DNA of 64,000 nt from Armatimonadetes bacterium Uphvl-Ar1 (lineage in GTDB: Bacteria; Armatimonadota; Fimbriimonadia; Fimbriimonadales; Fimbriimonadaceae), in NCBI GenBank assembly GCA_002162075.1, contig CP021423.1:1116001-1180000 (forward strand), read 5' to 3'. A program made the position numbers and the translations under genes. The notes below the pieces were generated by a model that was given only the letters and a program-made list of their open reading frames with translations, searched no databases and was not told where the DNA came from. The stretch's first letter is position 1. The number at the start of each line of letters is the position of its first letter. Of this stretch, positions 1 to 7,839 are shown in pieces.

Positions 1-74
1 TCTACCAAATGCGCCGAGGAATGAAAGAGATGGCGAAGATGGAAAAGAAGTTCAAGAAGTTCAAGCGGCGATGA
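1..74 (+). CDS. ffh: 3' end of signal recognition particle protein Ffh (partial)
   Basis: An open frame enters from the left edge and stops with TGA at 72-74. It encodes a short Met/Lys/Arg-rich tail (YQMRRGMKEMAKMEKKFKKF...). This resembles the methionine-rich end of the M domain of Ffh, the SRP GTPase that binds signal sequences and 4.5S RNA. The position just upstream of rpsP also fits, because ffh-rpsP is a common bacterial order. Only 23 residues are visible, so the assignment rests on composition and context. Confidence 0.6.
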   Translation, partial: YQMRRGMKEMAKMEKKFKKFKRR

Positions 75-132
75 AGCCAAACCTTGGGCCTATATTCCCC
101 GCCGACCTACCCGCTCAGTGAGTTCCACGCGC

Positions 133-138
133 TATAAT
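133..138 (+). promoter_or_regulatory. -10 element of the rpsP operon promoter
   Basis: A perfect TATAAT lies in the gap after ffh. No clear -35 hexamer is seen at the usual distance. Transcription from here would give rpsP an untranslated leader of about 75-80 bases. Confidence 0.5.
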
Positions 139-145
139 GGTGAGT

Positions 146-196
146 CCACGAGATTGTCTGTCGTGGCGCGAATGTGGCTGGTGTAACCTCACATTC
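146..196 (+). promoter_or_regulatory. Two hairpins in the rpsP leader
   Basis: CCACGA at 146-151 pairs with TCGTGG at 161-166, and GAATGTG at 170-176 pairs with CACATTC at 190-196. Both lie between the -10 and the rpsP ribosome binding site (GAAAGGAA near 204). They could be part of a ribosomal-protein leader regulator; that is inference from position only. Confidence 0.3.
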
Positions 197-219
197 ACAA
201 TTGAAAGGAATTCGAAAAC

Positions 220-681
220 GTGGTTAAAATCCGACTTAAAAGAATGGGCAACTCCCACCGACCGTTTTATCGGATCGTGGTGGCAAAGAGTGATTCGGCC
301 CGAGATAGCGCAGCGATTGAATATATCGGCACTTACGATCCCCTCACCAAGCCGTCAACAATCGAAATGAAGAGCGATCGAGCCCTGCATTGGTTGATGA
401 ATGGTGCCCAGCCGACCGAAACTGCGGCTATCCTGCTCAAGCGACAAGGGATTCTCGACGAGTTCTTTGCTCAGCGACCCAACGCAAAGAAGAAGTACGG
501 CTTTTTGGACAAGACCACGCAAGCAATGACCAAGGAATCAGCGGTCAGCCAAGTCGCCGCTCAGGCTGAGGAAGCCAAAGTGGAAGAAGTCAAGGCTGAA
601 GAAGTTGCTCCGGTTGAAGAAGCTCCAGTCGCCGAAGAAGCGGTTGCAGAAGAGCCCAAGGCCGAGGAGTCCGCTGAATAA
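220..681 (+). CDS. rpsP: 30S ribosomal protein S16 with long acidic tail
   Basis: S16 is a component of the 30S subunit body that assists assembly. The N-terminus MVKIRLKRMGNSHRPFYRIV is the family signature and the first 85 or so residues cover the S16 fold. The protein is 153 residues, longer than the usual 80-100, because residues from about 110 to the end form a low-complexity Glu/Ala/Val tail rich in EEV, AEE and PVEE repeats. The start is GTG at 220, preceded by a GAAAGGAA ribosome binding site. It is the first gene of a ribosome-biogenesis operon, and its stop overlaps the khpA start (TAATG). Confidence 0.97.
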   Translation: MVKIRLKRMGNSHRPFYRIVVAKSDSARDSAAIEYIGTYDPLTKPSTIEMKSDRALHWLMNGAQPTETAAILLKRQGILDEFFAQRPNAKKKYGFLDKTTQAMTKESAVSQVAAQAEEAKVEEVKAEEVAPVEEAPVAEEAVAEEPKAEESAE

Positions 682-926
682 TGGAGACGGTCGTCGCTTT
701 TGTTGAAGAATCTGTGAAGCAACTGGTCAACGAACCAGATGAAGTCAAAGTAGATACCGTTAGCGACCGACACGGTCAGGTCATCAAAGTAACAGTTTCG
801 CCGAACGACGTCGGACGCATCATCGGAAAAGATGGTCGCGTCATTACCAACCTCCGAACCATGACGAATGCCGTCGCCGCAAAAGCGCGCGTGAAAGCAG
901 TTGTCAAAGTTCAGACGGAAGACTAA
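681..926 (+). CDS. khpA: KH-domain RNA-binding protein KhpA
   Basis: This 81-residue protein is a single KH domain with the GXXG loop IIGKDGR around residues 47-53, the RNA-contacting element of the family. KhpA-type proteins bind RNA, often with KhpB, and affect ribosome assembly, sRNA function or cell division. The gene sits between rpsP and rimM, its common place in many phyla. The ATG at 681 shares its first base with the rpsP stop codon, indicating translational coupling. Confidence 0.93.
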   Translation: METVVAFVEESVKQLVNEPDEVKVDTVSDRHGQVIKVTVSPNDVGRIIGKDGRVITNLRTMTNAVAAKARVKAVVKVQTED

Positions 927-940
927 TCGAGTTCCCCATT

Positions 941-1447
941 ATGTCGGGCCGATCACCTCGCCCATCGCACATCACGATTGGACAGGTAGTCGGCCCACAC
1001 GGCATTCTGGGGGGGCTAAAAATCAAGCCATCAACGGACTTCTTCGAGCGATTTGAACCAGGCTCGGTGATTTTCTTGGATGGAACACCGGTCACGATTA
1101 CTCGATTGATGTCGCACAAAACTCAGTTGCGGATTGAAGTGAAAGAGGTTCGAGATCGGAACCACGCTGAAGCACTCAAATGGGCTAGCGTCACGGTTCC
1201 GGCGGACGAAATGCCCGTATTGGAAGAAGACGAGTTTTACACGGCGGATCTCATCGGGCTCAAGGTTGTCGATCAAAATGGGAATGTCCTGGGGAAAGTT
1301 GAAGATATCTTCCCTTCGCCTGCCCACGATATATTGATGATTGGAACCGCGATGGTGCCCGTTGTCAAGGAATTTGTGAAGGAAATCGATTTAGAAAACA
1401 AACAAGTGGTCATCACTCCCATAGCGGGGATGTTTGACGAGGATTAG
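941..1447 (+). CDS. rimM: Ribosome maturation factor RimM
   Basis: RimM helps 30S head maturation, acting around S19 and 16S rRNA processing. The 168-residue protein has the N-terminal RimM barrel (ITIGQVVGPHGILGGLKI around residues 11-28) and a C-terminal PRC-barrel with EFYTADLIGLKV and a VPVVKEFVKEID segment. Length is normal. It lies 14 bases after khpA and 3 bases before obgE. The usual following genes trmD and rplS are absent here. Confidence 0.96.
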   Translation: MSGRSPRPSHITIGQVVGPHGILGGLKIKPSTDFFERFEPGSVIFLDGTPVTITRLMSHKTQLRIEVKEVRDRNHAEALKWASVTVPADEMPVLEEDEFYTADLIGLKVVDQNGNVLGKVEDIFPSPAHDILMIGTAMVPVVKEFVKEIDLENKQVVITPIAGMFDED

Positions 1448-1450
1448 AAC

Positions 1451-2716
1451 ATGGCATTTATAGATGAAGCTGAAGTGAATTTCATTTCTGGGCGCGGCGG
1501 AGACGGTGCGGCCACGTTTCATCGTGAAAAGCACGTTCCCCGAGGTGGCCCGAACGGTGCCGATGGAGGCCGAGGGGGCAACATTACGCTTCTTGCCGAC
1601 AGGAATAAGCGCACTCTTTACGATTTCAAGCTTCGTGCTGAATATAAAGCCGACGACGGAAGTAAAGCGGTCGGGAACAAAGCGGGAAAGGATGCTAAGG
1701 ATATTGTGATTCGGGTTCCGGTTGGAACGATTGTCTATGATGCCGAAGATGGCGAGCAGATCATTGACCTTGCCGTCGATAAGATGCAATATGTTATTTG
1801 TCGGGGAGGGCGTGGGGGCCGGGGCAATCTGTATTACACCAATAGTGTTCGGCAATCACCGAGCTTCGCCCAGCGTGGTGCACCAGGCGATAATTTGAGT
1901 GCACGTTTAGAGCTTAAACTCATGGCCGATGTCGGGTTGATCGGTTTACCCAACGCCGGCAAATCAACTTTACTGAGCGTGATGAGCGCGGCAAAACCCA
2001 AGATCGCTGACTATCCGTTCACGACTCTGGCTCCCCAACTTGGGGTTGTTGCGATCGGCGACCACACCTTCGTGATGGCTGACCTTCCGGGACTTATCGA
2101 GGGTGCGAGCGAAGGGATTGGCTTGGGACACCAGTTTTTACGCCACGCTGAACGGAACAAGGTTTTGCTCCACGTGATTGATGCTTACCCAATTGATAAC
2201 TCGGATCCGGTTGATAATTTCCGGATGATTGAAGAAGAGTTGAAGCAATACAGCGAAGAGCTTTACAACCGCCCTCGGATCATCGCCCTGAATAAATCTG
2301 ATATGGGAATCCCGGAGGCTGAAGAAGACATCATTGAGCGGCTGGGCCAGTTTGGCGTGCCTATTTTCGTGATCTCTGCGGCAACTTCACAGGGCCTTGA
2401 TCCTCTCAAGTGGGCTCTCTGGAAGAGTGTCGAAGAGCTCTCCGCCGAAGAAGAAATTCCGATTATCGTTCCCACATATCGAAATGATGAAGGAAGTGCA
2501 TGGGACGTTGAAGTCATAGAAGAGGGGTACCGTGTGGTTGGCAAACGGATTGAGCGCCTTGTCGAAATGACCAATCTTGGCAATCGCGACGCGATCCACT
2601 TCCTTTACCGAAAGATGCGGCGAATCGGAGTGATTGAGAAACTTGAAGAAATGGGTGCTGAGCCCGGGGACACAGTCTTGATAGGAGCATTTGATTTCCA
2701 ATATGAAGAGTGGTAA
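1451..2716 (+). CDS. obgE: GTPase ObgE/CgtA
   Basis: Obg is an essential GTPase of late 50S assembly and stress control. All three parts are present: the glycine-rich Obg fold (residues 1-158, with GRGGDGAATFHREKHVPRGG), the G domain with GLPNAGKST (about 164-172), DLPGLIEGA and NKSD, and a C-terminal OCT domain from about residue 345 (DVEVIEEGYRVVGKRIERLV). The 421-residue length matches OCT-containing Obg proteins. The ATG at 1451 follows the rimM stop by 3 bases. The gene overlaps the upstream-most possible start of nadD. Confidence 0.97.
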   Translation: MAFIDEAEVNFISGRGGDGAATFHREKHVPRGGPNGADGGRGGNITLLADRNKRTLYDFKLRAEYKADDGSKAVGNKAGKDAKDIVIRVPVGTIVYDAEDGEQIIDLAVDKMQYVICRGGRGGRGNLYYTNSVRQSPSFAQRGAPGDNLSARLELKLMADVGLIGLPNAGKSTLLSVMSAAKPKIADYPFTTLAPQLGVVAIGDHTFVMADLPGLIEGASEGIGLGHQFLRHAERNKVLLHVIDAYPIDNSDPVDNFRMIEEELKQYSEELYNRPRIIALNKSDMGIPEAEEDIIERLGQFGVPIFVISAATSQGLDPLKWALWKSVEELSAEEEIPIIVPTYRNDEGSAWDVEVIEEGYRVVGKRIERLVEMTNLGNRDAIHFLYRKMRRIGVIEKLEEMGAEPGDTVLIGAFDFQYEEW

Positions 2717-3317
2717 GAGCCGATACGCCCTTTTTGGTGGGAGCTTTGATCCTCCTCACCTTGGCCACCGAGCCATTGCGCAAGGCGTCCAAGAGTCATT
2801 GGATCTGGATGAAGTGATTTGGGTGCCGAACTTTCGGAATCCCCTCCGCAGAAAAGCTTTTGCAACGGCTTATGAACGCCTTCAAATGTGTCAACTCGCA
2901 ACTGAGAACTTGCCGGGAATGGCGGTGAGTGACATTGAAGTCAGTCGTGGGACGAAAAGTTACACGATTGAAACGGTTGAAGAGATTCTCATGGTCAAGC
3001 CGGGCGAGCTTTGGGTCATCATGGGTGCGGATGCTCTTGAGGGCCTTCTTCAGTGGAAGGAACCAGAGCGACTTCTCCGCCTCTGCCGAATCGCGGTCGT
3101 GAGCCGCGACGGCACAAACCTTGACCGCGCTCTTTCTATGTTTAAAGAAGAAATGCGCGATGCCATCGATGATATCTCTATTCCCCTTCATCGGGCATCC
3201 AGTTCGCAAGTTCGAGACGACATTTTCCGAGACGCCACCCCAGAACTGATGCTGGAATCATCCGTTTGGAAATACATCCAAGATAAAGGCCTGTACCGTG
3301 ACAAACAAGAAGACTGA
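2703..3317 (+). CDS. nadD: Nicotinate-nucleotide adenylyltransferase NadD
   Basis: NadD adenylates nicotinate mononucleotide to deamido-NAD in NAD synthesis. The nucleotidyltransferase signature GGSFDPPHLGH is near the N-terminus and the C-terminal SSSQVRDDI matches the conserved Ser-Arg motif. I chose the ATG at 2703; a TTG at 2691 in the same frame is closer to the AGGAG at 2683 and cannot be excluded. Either start lies inside the end of obgE, and the 3' end overlaps rsfS by 20 bases, so translation is tightly coupled. Confidence 0.95.
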   Translation: MKSGKSRYALFGGSFDPPHLGHRAIAQGVQESLDLDEVIWVPNFRNPLRRKAFATAYERLQMCQLATENLPGMAVSDIEVSRGTKSYTIETVEEILMVKPGELWVIMGADALEGLLQWKEPERLLRLCRIAVVSRDGTNLDRALSMFKEEMRDAIDDISIPLHRASSSQVRDDIFRDATPELMLESSVWKYIQDKGLYRDKQED

Positions 3318-3714
3318 ACCTGAAATGACTTCCCTGGAGAAGTCCAACCTCATCCGAGAATATGCGGATGATATGAAAGCATTGGATATCGAGACACTCG
3401 ATATCCGCGAAAAGACGTCAATGGCGGACTTTTTTGTCATTTGCACCGGGACAAGCGATGTCCACGTCAAAGCAATCTGCGAGAAAGTTGCCGAAAAGCT
3501 ACGCGATCACGGAATCAAGCCTTATCGCCAAACCGAGAGAACGGGCGATGGCGGCGGTTGGGTTCTGTTTGATTACGGCGACGTGGTTTTCCATGTGATG
3601 CAAGAAGAAAAGCGGCAGTTTTACGACCTGGAAAGCTTCTGGGAGAGTCTGCCTAAGGATCCCAATTTGACTCTCCAAGAAACTGCACCAACCGAGCCAG
3701 TCGATGCGTCTTGA
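3298..3714 (+). CDS. rsfS: Ribosome silencing factor RsfS
   Basis: RsfS binds L14 and blocks subunit joining when nutrients are short. The 138-residue protein carries the family core: SMADFFVICTGTSDVHVKAI, then GDGGGWVLFDYGDVVFHVM. The start is GTG at 3298 within nadD, the usual neighbour. About 20 residues at the C-terminus (TLQETAPTEPVDAS) are an unconserved extension. Confidence 0.96.
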   Translation: MTNKKTEPEMTSLEKSNLIREYADDMKALDIETLDIREKTSMADFFVICTGTSDVHVKAICEKVAEKLRDHGIKPYRQTERTGDGGGWVLFDYGDVVFHVMQEEKRQFYDLESFWESLPKDPNLTLQETAPTEPVDAS

Positions 3715-3728
3715 ATGAGTAATTCATT

Positions 3729-4427
3729 GTGGAAGAACACCCCAAGCTAGCCGAAGAAACCGACCCGGAACCAACCGAACAATCGGAGGTATTCGAGCCT
3801 GATTCTCCAGAAAAAGTCGAACAGGCAGAACGGATTTTGCGAGAAGCCAACCTGGCCCGGGTACGCGGAAATGCAACCGTAGCTGATCGTTTGCTTAAAG
3901 AAGCCCAAGAGATGGCTCCGAATTCGGCGGTTGTGCTAGAGGCAATCGGAGATGACCTCGTCAAGAATGGACAGTTTCGCAAAGCAAAAGAGGCTTATCA
4001 GCGCGCAATGAAGCTCGATCCCGAGAGTAAGTCTATTGAAACCAAATATGGGGAGATGGTTCTAAAAGTGGACTTGTTCATTGATCCGTTCACTATGCAA
4101 GATCAATTTTCGGGCTATGCAAGCCCCAAGATTGCGATTGGACTGACGATTATTTGCCCTGGTCTTGGTCAGATGGCAGTTGAACGGTATGTAAAAGGCG
4201 GGATTATGATGGCGCTCTATATCGGATCGCTTGTAGGCGTCAGTTTCGTTCGCGGAGGCTTCGGGTTTTTGACCGGAAAAGCTCCATTTGAGCCGCTTGC
4301 CGGAGTTCTCTTGATGGTTGCGGCGGCGACTTTTCTTTGGGCTTTGGTTGATCTAGGCTCTATCAAAAATAAAGCGCCGAAGAGAATTGATCCTCCGGCG
4401 CCGCCTACTGAGTGGATGAATCGTTAG
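3729..4427 (+). CDS. TPR-containing membrane protein of unknown function
   Basis: Three parts are visible in the 232 residues: an acidic N-terminal stretch, tetratricopeptide-like helices (residues about 30-105, with LEAIGDDLVKNGQFRKAKEAYQRAMKLDP), and a hydrophobic C-terminal half of two to three membrane helices containing PGLGQMAVERYVKGG, which resembles the small-loop motif of TM2/DUF5683-type membrane proteins. The start is GTG at 3729, 14 bases after rsfS, with no strong ribosome binding site. It is the last gene of the operon and its 3' end overlaps the convergent E2 gene by 4 bases. I do not assign a function. Confidence 0.8.
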   Translation: MEEHPKLAEETDPEPTEQSEVFEPDSPEKVEQAERILREANLARVRGNATVADRLLKEAQEMAPNSAVVLEAIGDDLVKNGQFRKAKEAYQRAMKLDPESKSIETKYGEMVLKVDLFIDPFTMQDQFSGYASPKIAIGLTIICPGLGQMAVERYVKGGIMMALYIGSLVGVSFVRGGFGFLTGKAPFEPLAGVLLMVAAATFLWALVDLGSIKNKAPKRIDPPAPPTEWMNR

Positions 4428-5650
4428 CTGAGGAGCCGGGTCGGATTTTCCAGATAGTCCCGCACAACGTTCATGAACTGCGCACCGACTGCCCCATCAA
4501 CCACACGGTGATCGAACGATCCTGTGATGTTCATGCGCCAGCGAACTTCAAGATCGCCTTCTTCATTGACAATCACCTTACGTTGAGCCGAACTGATCGC
4601 AACGATTGCGGCGTTCGGTTCATTGATGATCGCGGTGAAGTTGTCCACATTGAGCATTCCCATGTTGCTGATGCTGAATGTTGAGCCAGTCATTTCGTTC
4701 GGCATGAGCTTTCCTTCGCGGGCTTTGCTGACAAGTCGCTTGCTTTCTTCTCCGATTTGACGGAGGGTGAGGTGTTGTGCGCCGTGGATGACCGGAACCA
4801 TCAGGCCATCGTCAATTGCCGCCGCAACGCCAATGTTGACGTTGCCGAATTGCAACAAGTGGTCGCCTTTGAACGTGCTGTTCACGACGGGCATCTGCTG
4901 GAGAGCCAACGTACACGCCCGAATTACAAAATCGTTGACGCTGATTTTGCCGCCCTCTTCGGCTTTGAACATTTCTCGAATGTCCATGATTTTCTCAAGA
5001 TCAATGTCAAGGGTGACGTAAAAGTGAGGAACCGTTTGTTTGGAATGCTGGGTTCGGTCAGCAATGATTCCGCGAAGATGATTGAGCTTGATTTGCTGAT
5101 CTTCTGCAGTGGGGGCTGACGGTGTGAAAGTCGGTGCCGAGATCTTGGTGCCTTGCTGTTCAATGGCAGATCGTACGTCTTTCTCAACAATTCTTCCGTT
5201 CGGGCCAGTACCAGAAATGCTCGTCAAGTCGACTCCGGCTTCTGCAGCAATACGCTTAGCGAGAGGGCTTGCCTTGACTCGTCCTGAAGGTGCGGCTGTC
5301 ACGGGAGGTTCTGCGGGTGTAGATGCAGCTGACGGCTTCGATTCAGAGACGGCTACTTCAGCTTTGGGAGCAACTTTCGCTTCTCCACTTCCCCAGCCAG
5401 CTGGGAGTTCTTCTCCCGCTTTCAGGATGGCCGCGATTGGCTGACCCACCGGAACCGTTTTGCCCGGTTCAAGGAGGATGCCCGCCAACGTTCCCTTGCC
5501 AGGAGCTTCGAGTTCAAGAGTGGCTTTGTCGGTCTGGATTGTGCCGATGACATCCCCGGACTTCACCTGATCGCCTTCTTTCTTAAGCCATTCGAGGAGC
5601 GTTCCCTCTTCCATGCCGTCGCCCATTTTGGGCATGATAACTTCCGTCAT
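4424..5650 (-). CDS. pdhC: 2-oxo acid dehydrogenase E2 (dihydrolipoamide acyltransferase)
   Basis: E2 transfers the acyl group from lipoate to CoA and forms the core of the pyruvate or branched-chain complexes. Order of domains in 408 residues: one lipoyl domain with the lipoylated Lys in QTDKATLEL, a Pro/Ala-rich linker, a peripheral subunit-binding domain (ASPLAKRIAAEAGVDL around 125-165), and the catalytic domain ending with DHRVVDGA. E1 and E3 genes are not adjacent, so the substrate (pyruvate or another 2-oxo acid) cannot be fixed from this window; the pdhC symbol is provisional. Confidence 0.93.
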   Translation of the reverse strand: MTEVIMPKMGDGMEEGTLLEWLKKEGDQVKSGDVIGTIQTDKATLELEAPGKGTLAGILLEPGKTVPVGQPIAAILKAGEELPAGWGSGEAKVAPKAEVAVSESKPSAASTPAEPPVTAAPSGRVKASPLAKRIAAEAGVDLTSISGTGPNGRIVEKDVRSAIEQQGTKISAPTFTPSAPTAEDQQIKLNHLRGIIADRTQHSKQTVPHFYVTLDIDLEKIMDIREMFKAEEGGKISVNDFVIRACTLALQQMPVVNSTFKGDHLLQFGNVNIGVAAAIDDGLMVPVIHGAQHLTLRQIGEESKRLVSKAREGKLMPNEMTGSTFSISNMGMLNVDNFTAIINEPNAAIVAISSAQRKVIVNEEGDLEVRWRMNITGSFDHRVVDGAVGAQFMNVVRDYLENPTRLLS

Positions 5651-5741
5651 AACCGAAATTCCGTTTGCTTGGTGAAACGCCCTTGTTTCCCTGCTTGCAG
5701 TCTACGCCCAAATGGGGTTTATCTTCTCGGTCCGTCCCGGT

Positions 5742-6755
5742 TTATCGCAGAGATTCTAGGGCAAGGGCGGCTCCGCCCAGGATTCCGGCGTTTTCGACCT
5801 GCTCGGCGAGTTTGATTTCACAGTCTTGAAAGATCGTCGGGGCCGCCACATTTCGAGCTTCGTTGATCATGGATGGAAGGAACCATTCGCCGGCTTTGCT
5901 GACCTGCCCTCCAATCGCCAGAATATCGGGAGCAAAAACGTTGATCAGGCTCCCGGCACCGATTCCCAAGAATGCTCCAAATTCCCGCCAGATTTCTCTC
6001 GCCAGCTCATCGCCTTTTTCCGCCGCATCGCTTATGGTTGCAGGAGTAATTTTGCCCCAGTCACCTTCAACGAGTTCGCTGATGATTGACTTTCGGCCCC
6101 GATTTAGTCGGTGCTGGGCGCGTCGAATGATCGCATCCCTTTGGCAGTAGGCTTCGAGCGAGCCATACGCCCCGCCCGTGCTGTCAAGCCCATCCTTTTG
6201 GACAATGATGTGTCCGAGTTCCCCACCCCCAAGATTGCCACCGAGCATCAATAGGGGCCCGGTCGCGTTGCCAAACATCGCCTCCGGTGCAAAAACGACT
6301 CCACCACCGATCCCCGTTCCTAAGGTAAGCATGAGGAGGCATTTGGCGGAATTTTTTCCTGTGCCAAATTTGTACTCGCCGAGGGCGGCGACGTTGGCGT
6401 CATTCCCCATAACGATTTTTTGTGTAGTGCGCTCTTCCAAGGGCCGCTTGAGTGGTACATCTTTCCAGTAGCGGAAAACACCATCGACGGTTTGGCCAAA
6501 GTTGGGGGCCCACTTCACCAGCCCCGTCCGGTCATCAACATGCCCGGGAACCGCCAAGCCGACAGTCTGAACATCTTGCCCCGCCGAATTTGCCGCCTGA
6601 CGAATCGTGAGAGCAACCGCTTCGATAACGGGTTCGATTCCGCTTTGAGCGTGAGACGGATTTTCGTACCGATCTCCGGCATAGTTGCCATCTTCGGTTA
6701 CGGCTTGGGCGCGGACATTTGTCCCACCGAGATCAACACCAATAACGCATTTCAT
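5742..6755 (-). CDS. ROK-family sugar kinase (glucokinase-like)
   Basis: ROK kinases phosphorylate glucose or related sugars with ATP. The phosphate-binding motif VGVDLGGTNVRAQAV is at the N-terminus, and MGNDANVAALGEYKFG and TLGTGIGGGVV are the other conserved blocks. Length (337 residues) is normal. The usual zinc motif CGCGNxGC that follows GH is replaced: after GHIIVQKDG comes LDSTGGAYGSLEAYC, so the zinc cysteines are missing. A CATAAT element 12 bases before the ATG is a plausible -10. The gene is divergent from the MoxR operon. Confidence 0.88.
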   Translation of the reverse strand: MKCVIGVDLGGTNVRAQAVTEDGNYAGDRYENPSHAQSGIEPVIEAVALTIRQAANSAGQDVQTVGLAVPGHVDDRTGLVKWAPNFGQTVDGVFRYWKDVPLKRPLEERTTQKIVMGNDANVAALGEYKFGTGKNSAKCLLMLTLGTGIGGGVVFAPEAMFGNATGPLLMLGGNLGGGELGHIIVQKDGLDSTGGAYGSLEAYCQRDAIIRRAQHRLNRGRKSIISELVEGDWGKITPATISDAAEKGDELAREIWREFGAFLGIGAGSLINVFAPDILAIGGQVSKAGEWFLPSMINEARNVAAPTIFQDCEIKLAEQVENAGILGGAALALESLR

Positions 6756-6865
6756 GGTTGACGGCTCATTATGCCTGGTTCAATTGAATTTATCTGCAAC
6801 AACTGAGTCCACGGGGAACGTACTTTAACCAGGGTTACAACGAGAGCCCTGGAGGAACACAAAAA

Positions 6866-7828
6866 TTGTCGCCGAACGACATACAAAAAATGGCAAACGC
6901 AATGATCGATGAGATCAGTCGCGTGATAGTTGGGAAACGAGAGACCATTGAGCAAACCGTACTCGCTTTGCTCTGCGGGGGTCACGTCTTGATTGAGGAT
7001 GTCCCCGGGGTTGGGAAAACTACTCTCGCAAAGGCGATCAGTAATGTGACGGGTGGCGACTTCCGCCGCGTTCAGTTCACCCCCGATCTGCTTCCGAGCG
7101 ACATCACCGGTTCATCGATTTTTAATTCAGAAACTCGGGAGTTTGAATTCCGACCCGGCCCCCTCTTTGCCAATATCGTTTTGGTGGACGAAGTCAACCG
7201 AGCGACACCGAAAACGCAATCGGCACTGCTTGAAGCGATGGAGGAGGGCCAGGTTTCGAGCGACGGTATCACTCGTAAACTGCCGGCCCCGTTCTTTGTT
7301 TTGGCGACCCAAAACAACATCGAAATGACGGGAACCTATCCGCTGCCAGAAGCCCAGCTCGACCGGTTTTTCAGTCGAGTTGCAATTGGCTACCCAGGGC
7401 GGGATTCAGAGATGGACATTCTTCGCAATCAGCAAAGGAGCCATCCCGTTGACTCGATGAGCCAAGTAGTTGAACTGAGCGAGTTAACTCAGGCCCAACG
7501 GTCCGTTCGCGAGATTTCGATTCAAGACAAAGTACGCGAGTATGTTGTTGACATTGTTCGCTCAACGCGGGAGAATAACCAGCTAATTTACGGCAGTTCC
7601 CCACGAGGATCGCTCTATCTCATGCTTGCTGCTCAAGCTCATGCCGCATTACAAGGTAATGATTTTGTGCGTCCTGATGACGTCAAAATCGTCGCTCCGT
7701 ACGTTCTTGGACACCGGCTGATTCTGAGGGGTGAGGTTCGAGCTAAGGGGTTAACTGGGCCAGACATTGTTCAGCAAATCCTCAGCGCAGTGCCTACGCC
7801 AACCGTGAGCACCCCGGCGGGAGTTTAG
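6866..7828 (+). CDS. MoxR-family AAA+ ATPase
   Basis: MoxR ATPases act as chaperones, commonly with DUF58/VWA partners, to mature or activate envelope enzymes. Walker A is GVPGVGKTTLA (about residues 46-56), Walker B is VLVDEVNRATPKTQ, and sensor 1 is VLATQNNIE. The start is TTG at 6866, supported by a strong GGAGGA at 6851. The 320-residue length fits. It opens a three-gene operon with DUF58 and transglutaminase proteins, a frequently conserved trio. Confidence 0.95.
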   Translation: MSPNDIQKMANAMIDEISRVIVGKRETIEQTVLALLCGGHVLIEDVPGVGKTTLAKAISNVTGGDFRRVQFTPDLLPSDITGSSIFNSETREFEFRPGPLFANIVLVDEVNRATPKTQSALLEAMEEGQVSSDGITRKLPAPFFVLATQNNIEMTGTYPLPEAQLDRFFSRVAIGYPGRDSEMDILRNQQRSHPVDSMSQVVELSELTQAQRSVREISIQDKVREYVVDIVRSTRENNQLIYGSSPRGSLYLMLAAQAHAALQGNDFVRPDDVKIVAPYVLGHRLILRGEVRAKGLTGPDIVQQILSAVPTPTVSTPAGV

Positions 7829-7839
7829 AGGAAGGACAC

